Source: Rhizophagus clarus
Lineage: Eukaryota > Glomeromycota > Glomeromycetes > Glomerales > Glomeraceae
Assembly (NCBI GenBank): GCA_015698045.1
Contig: BLAL01000206.1
Location: 868,001 to 932,000, forward strand
Length of the DNA stretch: 64,000 nucleotides
Direction of reading: 5' to 3'
This document shows, piece by piece, positions 55,408 through 64,000 of this stretch (positions within the stretch are counted from its first letter, which is position 1; every line of letters begins with the position of its first letter). The notes beneath the pieces were generated by a model. It saw nothing but the letters and a program-made list of their open reading frames with translations, had not been told where the DNA came from and did no database searches. The position numbers and the translations under genes are program-made.

Positions 55408-58327
55408 TTTTTTTTCTATTCATAAACACTATCAGGACCAGATAATTTCATTATTTGACCCTTCCTTCCTATTCATAAAGCCGTGTTGCCTTATTCTGTT
55501 AGTGATGGAGCTGAATATTTTTTAGTTATCCATTTGATTATTCTTCAGTTGTTCCAGAAACAATATTTGCGAATTTTTTTAATTTTTCTATAACTTGTTC
55601 GATGATTAATTTGTTAATTAAGTTGTTGTTTCCAATAGGTTATCAATGATTCAGGAGTCATACCTCATTAGTGTTTTTCGTTCTGTACATTAAAATGAAA
55701 TAAATTAAATAAATTATTTGAATTTAAAATATTATGTTTGAATGATTCATTATTTATAATTTACATACATCATTTTCTTAACGTCATCAAAATCTGATCT
55801 TGATTTTCTAAAATTATCTAATCATAATTAAAGATTATTCCAATTCTCATCATGAAAGAAAATGAAACACATTAAAAACATTTAAAACATGAAAAACTTA
55901 AGTTCATAATTACATTTTTTTAACCACTCAAAACCTAATTTCGCACCTGATATAAATTAGAAAACCATTTAACGCGTTTATGGGATGGAGAAAAGTTAGA
56001 AAAGTTATTAGATTAGGACGTGTACTCGCGTTACTCTAATTTAGTGCAATGATCCACAGTCTGACAGAAATCTGACAGAACAAAAATATGATCGTCTCCT
56101 CGTCTCCTAATAAGATTTTTCGTAACCAATCATTTGTTGTGAATTTTTTCAACTAATCGTACTGATCATTTGTGATTAATCAATAATTCAAAGCCGAAAT
56201 ATGATAATATTTTTTGAAAATACGCGTCCACCAAAAGTTAGAAGAACGTGGCATTTAAAGTTTATTTGGGGAATTTCTATTTTTTTTTAGAAAAAAGGCG
56301 CACGCTATCTAAAAAATTAAAATATAATGCCTTCAGATGGAAAACGCGTTTAATTGCATAAATAATAAACTCCATCACAGAATTGAAAAGAATTCGATGA
56401 AGTATATTTTTTAAAAAAAAACTATATATATAGTCATGTAATTCCCCCATTTAATCTTTCTATTCTTTTTTTTTACTATGCCCGAAATAGTTGCGGATTA
56501 CTACAAACTGAAGTAGATCCTGAATCTTAAAAAAAAAAAAAAAATCATGAAAAATATATTTTTATAAACGCATAATTATGCTTATTATCACAGAATTTTT
56601 TCCCATGAGATCGGGATATACGGCCGAAAAAGAACCAAATTTATAATTTTGAAAAAAAAGGTACCGAAAATTACATCTGTTGAATAATTTTGGTTAAGAA
56701 CATTTTTTTATCAATCACAAATTCAGATGACTTTTCGGAATAACGAAAAGGAATAAACAAAATTAGTCTCAAATAAACCATTTTTTATTGCGTAAATCAA
56801 TGAATTTTGGTATAATTAATCGTCATATTATTATTGATTTAAAGCTGCAGATATCAAGTTTCATACAAAATCAAGTAAATTTTAGGGTTTTTTTTACCCC
56901 AAAAATGAAATCTTTTTAGGAAAAGCGTATATTATTTATGGTATGATACGCTTTACATTAAAAATTATATTACGCACTTGTAAGAAAGAAATGTTATAAA
57001 AAGATGCTCAAAATTTAAATTTATTAATTCCCCAATTCTAAATCATAAAAAAAATAACGAGGTTAAAAAAAAAAAAAAATTCAAAATTTAATTACTACAT
57101 TCCTTAAATTATCATGTCGATATATATTTGTGCATAAACGATACTTTTACAAATATTATCGTCACACCTAAATCATTTATCGTTACAACCGCGTCACAAC
57201 TCGACTAATCGTGCAACTCGCCAACTCGATCGTGTATTGTAAAACTTGCAACCATCGGTATCCATCGTTCATTGCTCACATTCATGATTATCTTTTGTCT
57301 TGTAATTCAAATAATATTCTACGGGAACCATCGAGGTAATTGGTGCACAACCATCGTTAATTGTTTCGGTGAGCAAATTGCCCTGTGCAGCCCTGTGCCT
57401 CACTTTCCTCGGTGGTGGAAATCCCGTCCTCCTCCGATTAAGATTTTTTTTTTTTAAGAAAATAAGTTTTTTTTACGACATCATAAGAAGTAAATTTTGA
57501 AAACGTAATTTTTTTTTATCTTTTTTGTTACTCTTGGTTAATATTGCCGAGTGTATTATATAAACCTTTTTTCTCATAAAATTACCTCTCTTAAACCTTT
57601 TCGAAATTTCTTTCACTGCCCTTTTTTTTTTCTCTTGAACTGATTTTATTCGTATTTCGTCTTTAGAATTAAATATCCTCCTCTTCCTGCTACTTTTCAT
57701 TATATAATAATTCGAATATAAAATAAATCGAACACAAGTAGGAGAATTATCATTTTTCTGCTAATTAATTCTTGATTTTATATATAAATCTTTTCCAAGT
57801 GTGTTAATTAAATGATTTAAAAATATTGTACAATGAATTTAATTCGGGTCAAATTTTGATTTTATTTCTTCCAAAATAAAAATCTACGAAAATTCGAAAT
57901 GTTTTAATGTTTTTTTTTTGTCGTGAGTGATAATTATGACACGTTATATCTCACAAGATCAAATGATAAACTGATTACTTATTTAATTTCCAAAAAAAAA
58001 ATAAAAAATCAAGCCTATTTTTGGGTCAGTTATGTCAAACCTGTATCGCGTATACAACACTGAATTACGCTTGAAATTTTTAAATTTTAACATCAAAAAG
58101 AAAACCAGGTAGAAACGGTAGAAACTTGTGATTAAAATTCATAAATTTTCGCTTATATTGTAAAGAATATATTGTCCTAAGTGTAAGTTTTAAATCATCT
58201 TATCACGCTTAACTCAATGTTCCAATCATATTGATAATTACTTCAATCGTCAAGAATTATTAATTATAAGCTCGATTTCTTTTCAGACGCCACACTTAAT
58301 GTGTGATGATATTAAAGACAAAGATCA

Positions 58328-58350
58328 CATGTACAGCATGTACATGTGGA
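58328..58350. repeat. perfect short inverted repeat
   Basis: CACATGTAC and GTACATGTG (9 bp, perfect) separated by AGCAT. It could form a hairpin in RNA or a dyad binding site; there is no gene close by. Confidence 0.6.
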
Positions 58351-59102
58351 AGGGATATCCTTGTTCTACATATTTTGCTTCTCATATTTAAATGAATTTG
58401 TAATTATTATCGAGTTAATTTATTTGTAAAAAAGAAATATGATAAATAAATTACTTAATAACGTGGATAAAAATTTATCTTAAATATAAAATAATTTGAT
58501 TGGAATTGTATTGCTATACTATAACTGTAAGAAAGGAATACAATGTATAATTCATATTTATCATAGTCAAAGTCTGTATGCAGCTAGAATGCTTTGAGAG
58601 ATAAGAACATCCTTCTTTTTCTAATAAAATTCTACTTCAACCAAGAACCTTTTTTTCTTTCTTTTTGATCTTTTTTTTTTTTTTTGTATGTTTAAAATTT
58701 GAGAAATTTTAGGTTTCACGAGTATTATGTTATTTGTTTATAACACAGTGTTTTTAACGCTGTATAATAATAAATAAAAATATGAATTTCAAGAATAAAT
58801 ACAAGATGATCCCAAAATTTTTTTAAGTTGGAAATTCTAAATTTGAACGACCATCGTCAATCATTAAGCAAATCAAGCAATAATTTTTTTATTATAGAAA
58901 AAAAGGAACTACTATCAAATTTTTTTTTTTTTTAAACCGTATGAATAAATGTTATTTTAAATTAGCTAAAAAAAATCAAATTTCTCATGACACTTGTGCG
59001 TGAGAAAAAAATTTTTGCAGTTGGCGTGTTTTATATATACAGTATGTTTGCGTTATCGAATCGATTTTAAAGCTAAAATATTTTTGTAATAACTGATTTG
59101 GT

Positions 59103-59126
59103 TTTTAACTTTTAACTTTTAACTTT
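59103..59126 (+). repeat. TTTTAAC short tandem repeat
   Basis: Three to four consecutive copies of TTTTAAC or TTTAAC between 59103 and 59126. Confidence 0.6.
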
Positions 59127-60378
59127 ATTTCGACGATCCTATTGTTCCATTTTCATATTTGTTTAGACTAAAGAAAGGGCCTGGATTAGGATTATTTTGG
59201 CCCGCATTAATTTTACCCTAATTTTCTTGATTTTTAAATTTCGTGTGGAATTCCGATTGATAAGTGATAAAGTTTATACTTAACTATAATTACAGTGATA
59301 ACAATCAATATACACAATTTATCCATAAAAGACTTATCTCCTTGTCCTTTCGTCCTTTATTAAGCCGTTATGCTTACGGAAGATAATATTTTTGGGGCAA
59401 AAATTTTAAAACGCATGGAGTTGGAGATAACAGGTTTTTTTTTCCCATGAAACAAATGAGACGATTTTTACTGATAATGCAATATCAGGTATTTGTGATT
59501 GATCACTGATCACGAGACATCATCATTTACCTCGAACGAATAAAATGCTATTTTTTTTCTAATCACTCGAGACTTATTGAATTTATTGAATAAATCATTC
59601 CTAGGTGAGTTAATACAATTACTTGGAAATTATTAAATTAAATGGTTCAACCAAGCAATTTCATCTCCATATATGATACCAAATTATTAATTTGTAATTT
59701 TTGATTTTGAGTATCAATAACTGTGTGAATGTTCAATCGAGCGGGAAGCCTTAATAAAAATTTGTACAGAAATGAATTATCTTTTAAAAAAAAAATTGAA
59801 TTTTTTCTAGGAATTTCAAAGAATTTTGTATAAAATTTATTTGACGCGTAAAATATATGACCCTACAATCTTAATAAAATTAACAATGCTACTAATTGAA
59901 TCGCTGTTTTTTTTACATGCTGTTATTTTTTTTTTTTTTTTTTTTTGAGTTCTTTACATAAAATATTTAAGAGGAGATCTCGACCTAAAAATCCTGCTCG
60001 AACTTTTACGTAAATTTGCAAGTATTTTGCCTATTTAAGTTTAACAATTTATTTTAATTAACAAAAGATTGATGTAACGCCTTTTAAATTATTTTTACCG
60101 ATTATTTATTATTGCATAAATTATGTCATTTCCGAAAGTTTCGCAGCGCATTTTTAGATTATATTATAAATTTACGTGTGTTATGTAAACTAACTTAATC
60201 TAATATAATTAACTTATAAACCATCCGTCATCTACTAAGACCCCCCATGTGTGCACTGTCGATTGGCTAATTTGCCTATGTAAGTAAATCATGTGTGAAA
60301 CAGATTTCCTTAGATATACTTGCAGTCTTTGCATTTATATATCTCCCATCCAAAAAATTTTGATAAAATATGATAAAA

Positions 60379-60720
60379 TTATCTTAACTTCCTAAACAAT
60401 AAAAATGATAAATTAAGAGAAATTAAATTTGCTATAAAAATTATCATATTTTTCGTCATCATAATCCGTGGGCAGCCAAAATGCTTTGGGTGTCCTTGCC
60501 CTTTGCTCTTTACGTAAAGCATCATTTTTTTTTCCGTCTCGTTCGAGATAAAATTAATGGACATATCCCATGGTACACCATTTTTTCCCACTTCAGTGTG
60601 GAATTCTTTGTTTAAAGTAATTATATTTTTAACTTTATTAAAATAGGTCCCCTCCTGATTAAAGTAATTCTTCAAGATTTCTTGGGAGATAATGGTTTGA
60701 GAGGATTTTAGCCATTTTAA
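60379..60720 (-). pseudogene. fragment paralogous to the fossil at 47.1-47.9 kb
   Basis: Minus-strand frame, open from about 60735: KWLKSSQTIISQEILKNYFN, QEGTYFNKVKNIITLNKEFH, TEVGKNGVPWDMSINFISNE, TEKKMMLYVKSKGQGHPKHF, then a hydrophobic, probably non-coding tail to 60379. The block D-(M/V)-S-(I/V)-N-(F/Y)-I-S-N-E-x2-K-K-M-x2-Y-V-K-(S/N)-K is shared with 47130-47870 at protein and DNA level, including matching end position. There is no start before an in-frame stop, so it is a C-terminal fragment or last exon. Function unknown. Confidence 0.55.
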
Positions 60721-63077
60721 TGTGAATTGAAGGTTTTAACTATGTTTTAGGGTTTTAAATTTTGAATTTTAAGATTTTAAAATCTTTTGAATTTCAAACG
60801 TTATCACTGCTCTCTCTATATATCTTCGTACAATACTTGCTATAAGCTTCGTTCATTTTTCCTTTTAGATAAGACAAAAGAAAAATTTACTAAATTTGTT
60901 CGTATTAACTAACTATTTTTCTTTGTTAAGATACTTCTTATGGAATACGCCCTCATCATATTATTACACTGCATTTTTTGCATAATTCATTTAGGCGTTT
61001 AAACAACTTATGAAACGTGTTCTCATTGGATGTCAAAACGCGGATAATTCACGTAACGTTTGTCAAGATTATGACACGCGTTCGACCGAGGAATAATACT
61101 ACACCAACCGTACGCTCATGACAAGGGAAAAAAATCTTATTATAGTAATAAATATACGATACATGAAACATAACACGAATTTTTGATTTTTACGGTATGA
61201 TAACGGTTATTCACTTATTCTAAATAATAATTTAGTTGTTATCATGAAAAGATCAAGCTAAACAAATTATTGTTATCAACGTAACTCGGGTATACTCGTA
61301 ATGTTTTATCTTCTTCATAATCTGTTTCTTTATAATTAGTCAGGAATGTAACGAAGGACTATATATTTCTATGCAAAGGTCACACAAAATGTCCGTGCTC
61401 AAAAATTGAGTCGATGCATGATTGGTTCATTTAGTTACGCTCGTACTCCGGACTTAACAACGGTTCTGTAGTTCGAAAGTATATCCGCAATCGAAACAAT
61501 GATTATCACGTGAACATGATTCGTGTGCGCAACTTTAATTAATTTAGTACATTAATTAAAATAACAAAGAATTTTTTTTTTTTGACATCATAATTTCTAA
61601 AATCTCAATTCATTCCAAAACTGGAAACAATCATTAACATCGCTTATTTTGTCATTTTAATACTCGAGTCGGATATTAAACGGCTATTTATACCATTTTC
61701 TTACGTTAAATGAACGAATTTATAAAGGATGAAGAAAATTATGATACTTTCAATAGAAACGATAAAGGTTCTTTGTAAAATACAAACATTTGTAAATACT
61801 AACCGTTGTTTCATAGGGCCACTCCTTGGTACGTCATACAAGGTTAAATACGGATAAATTTAACCTCCTCTTCTGAAGGTGGCCTATTGTATTTTTCATT
61901 CATCAGATTTTGCAGATATTATCTAATAATAAGGATTTTCATATTTTTTGAATAACCAAAAATTGTGTATTAAATTTCTTACTAAATAAAATTTGGATAA
62001 TTAGCCCTCAAAATACCTGCCAACTTACGAGATAATCTCTATTTGTTCAAACTATCTGAAGAGGCAGGTAGAAGTATAAGATGATAATCTAATCAAGATT
62101 AGAAAGGATATTTTTAGGGAGTCGCATAATTTGTCACGAGCTCTAATACATTTTTCTTTTTTTTTTATTCAGCATTTTTTTTTATTAACAGACTCACAAA
62201 ATGAAAGTAAAATAAAAAAAATAGAATAGCGTGATGACCAACGAACTGCCGCATTGATGAACCATAGAGAATTTTACATAACCGACCATAAAACTTTCTA
62301 GCCTTAATTTCCACCTCGAAATATAATCTCCGCAACAAAGGATGCAGAATATTCTATAAGGATTTTGAAGTTATCAGTCATTAAGCAAATTTTAGTTACC
62401 AGTAGGTATATGTAGATAGAGCTTTTTTTTAAAAAAAAAAAAAATTAAAGATTGCAAAAAAAAAAACTAGTTAACTACGTTCTCAAAGCGGGATTTTTTG
62501 TTCTGACAATAATAGTTTTCTTAACCATTTATTGAAACATTTTTTGGATAAAATGAAAAATTCCATTAATTCAGACAAGGCTATATTTAGAAAATCACTT
62601 TTCACAAATAGTTTTTTTTATGGCTCTGTGCAGCAAAAGGTGCAATAGATGTTGGCTTTTTTTCAAGTACAGTATATACCTAATAAAAAGCCTTGTAACG
62701 GTATAAAAATTATATAAATTTGAAAAGTTCAAAAACGGAACTTGAAATAGTGAAATTTATAAAAAAATCAATCCTTTAAATAAAAATATCTTAGTATATA
62801 AGTTGTAAATAAGAATACCCCCAAAAAAATGCATTAGATATATTAATTCGATCGATTTGACTAGTTGACTAGTTTTTAATATATTAAAACTCTCTTCATT
62901 CCCACCATATTTTATGCATGTCAAAATTCTAAAAAAACTAGAAGTATAAAAATATTGAAATCATTAAGAAAACGCGCTTATGTATATTTATTTTATTTAT
63001 CGGAAGAATAAAGATGTATCGTTCGTTTCAATTTTATTTTTTTAATTTTCATTTTTTTTTTTATTATTATTATTATT
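60721..63077. other. AT-rich spacer
   Basis: No gene, RNA or repeat element recognised; ends in a TTATTATTATTATT microsatellite at 63061. Confidence 0.45.
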
Positions 63078-63215
63078 ATGGAAAGAAAAGAAAATGAGCG
63101 CATGTTGAAGCCTGCTGGTCACATCCATGCGACAAATAATTGTGTAAGCCGTATATTTGGCGATTTCAAAGAATTTAGATGTGTGCCTTGTAGTGTGCAT
63201 CTTGCGATTCTATGA
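63078..63215 (+). CDS. 45-residue Cys-containing hypothetical protein
   Basis: From the ATG at 63078, directly behind a TTA microsatellite: MERKENERMLKPAGHIHATN then NCVSRIFGDFKEFRCVPCSV and HLAIL, stop. The F-x-x-F-R-C-V-P-C-x2-H string resembles the start of a BED-type zinc finger, so it may be a transposase N-terminal scrap. It is a very short frame, but its composition is not chance-like. Confidence 0.3.
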   Translation: MERKENERMLKPAGHIHATNNCVSRIFGDFKEFRCVPCSVHLAIL

Positions 63216-64000
63216 TTAAAATTGCCAAAAGTGAAAAACAATAGTAATCTGCAGATCAATAGATAAGGTGGTAAACGAGAAATGAACTTCTGTAAAAGGA
63301 TGATGACTTAATAATTATTTTGTATTGTACATATTACATACATGATTTCACAAATTTCTATAAGAATAGAAAAGCATCATGAGAGCTTCTAAAATCAGAT
63401 TTAGTTTGATCCCAGCAGATTTAAATGAATGATATGAATTTATTCATTTTAGAAGAATCCAATGCATGTTGGCGTTTCAGAAAAGGTCATCTGGCATCCT
63501 TTGTTTTAGAAAATTTTTTTTGTATTAATCCATATGCCCTAAAATTTTTTACCGTCGTACTAACATACATAAACGTAACAAAATTTTACAATAACTGATT
63601 GAATAGATAGATGTATAATCGGATCGGAACGTATGTATTATATTTAGCGATAAGCCTAATTTGATATATTTATTGATTTCGGCTAAGCCGAATCGATGAA
63701 ATTCTTGATTCCGATGTCATGTGATTTTTTAGACGAATAAAATTCCGTTGATGCCACTCGACTCATTACTATTACTATTATTTTTATTTTTTTTTTATTT
63801 TTTTATTATTTTTGTTTTAAAAAAAAAATAATGGATATATTTATTATACTATTTTTAAATATTATTTTTTAGATGGCGAAACATTTTAAGATTCGGCTAA
63901 GAAAAAAATTTAGAATGGTATTAGTAGTTTCTAAGATAAATTTAATAAATAAAATCAATTCATTTTTGAGTTTTTAACTTTCGAATCTTATTCATTTTTT
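63216..64000. other. AT-rich end of window
   Basis: No gene recognised. A perfect small palindrome, TTCGGCTAAGCCGAA, at 63678-63692 and a further TTCGGCTAAG at about 63892 are the only structures noted. Confidence 0.4.

Larger units (their letters stand above)
55408..60378. other. long AT-rich gene-poor region
   Basis: No supported gene. Open frames at 57272-57457 (plus) and 57473-57700 (minus, K/R-rich) lack motifs and lie in simple-sequence DNA. A short perfect inverted repeat is at 58328-58350 and a TTTTAAC tandem near 59103. Poly-T runs of more than 20 occur near 59925. I see no inverted-repeat element or RNA gene. Confidence 0.4.

Noticed and set aside
57272..57700. A hydrophobic 61-codon frame and a K/R-rich 75-codon frame
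   Set aside because: No domain; the K/R-rich one reflects TTT/CTT-rich DNA on the other strand. The first has a signal-like start, but nothing further supports it.
1..64000. CRISPR array, rRNA or tRNA genes
   Set aside because: No regularly spaced identical repeats, no conserved rRNA segments, and no cloverleaf with A- and B-box signals found by eye. A tRNA search program would be decisive.

Overview
The window looks like nuclear DNA of an arbuscular mycorrhizal fungus, most likely Rhizophagus irregularis or a close relative (inference). The grounds are very AT-rich sequence with long A/T tracts, short GT-AG introns (about 50-95 bases in the reliable models), a CxxC-headed tyrosine-kinase-like (TKL) kinase of the expanded glomeromycete type, an F-box-like protein of a family I associate with these fungi, TTAGGG repeats, and a dense layer of dead transposons. 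I see no rRNA, tRNA or CRISPR array and no bacterial-style operons.

Layout. 1-5.7 kb: AT-rich spacer, a small secreted SH3b-domain protein gene (2996-3316), then a 1.9-kb element with long terminal inverted repeats (3783-5705). 9-13.3 kb: a non-autonomous hAT element with a perfect 8-bp target duplication and a second element nested in it, a Gag-like fossil, tandem repeats and a Tc1 N-terminal fossil. 13.7-15.2 kb: a repeat-containing acidic protein, a Q-rich coiled-coil gene that needs a spliced intron, and a small antisense gene. 17.4-19.2 kb: a four-exon TKL kinase. 20.2-22.5 kb: a kinase pseudogene, an array of hairpin-forming repeats and a broken unknown gene. 26.8-27.7 kb: a four-exon Myb-like DNA-binding protein. 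29.8-30.2 kb: a small MITE. 32-33.4 kb: short spliced hypothetical genes on the minus strand. 33.8-36.5 kb: an almost complete hAT transposon with target duplication, one premature stop and a missing catalytic segment. 36.6-42.2 kb: fossils of a Helitron/Pif1 helicase, a LINE reverse transcriptase and a Ty3/Gypsy reverse transcriptase amid diverged direct duplications. 43.5 kb: an interstitial telomere-like TTAGGG tract. 45-49.2 kb: a Tc1 DDE fragment, a frameshifted coiled-coil gene, a fossil of an unknown family with a paralogue at 60.5 kb, and the RNase H end of a LINE. 50.2-51.2 kb: an intact F-box-like gene. 52-55.4 kb: a possible membrane protein, a heavily mutated fossil gene and a small Cys/His protein. 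55.4-64 kb: mostly featureless AT-rich DNA.

How it fits together. The credible host genes (secreted SH3b protein, TKL kinase, Myb-like factor, F-box-like protein) stand alone, each with its own introns and spacer, in a transposon graveyard. They form no pathway visible here. The most distinctive structures are the hairpin repeat array with a compensatory base change, the two hAT elements with assignable target duplications, the long-TIR element and the fossil gene families.
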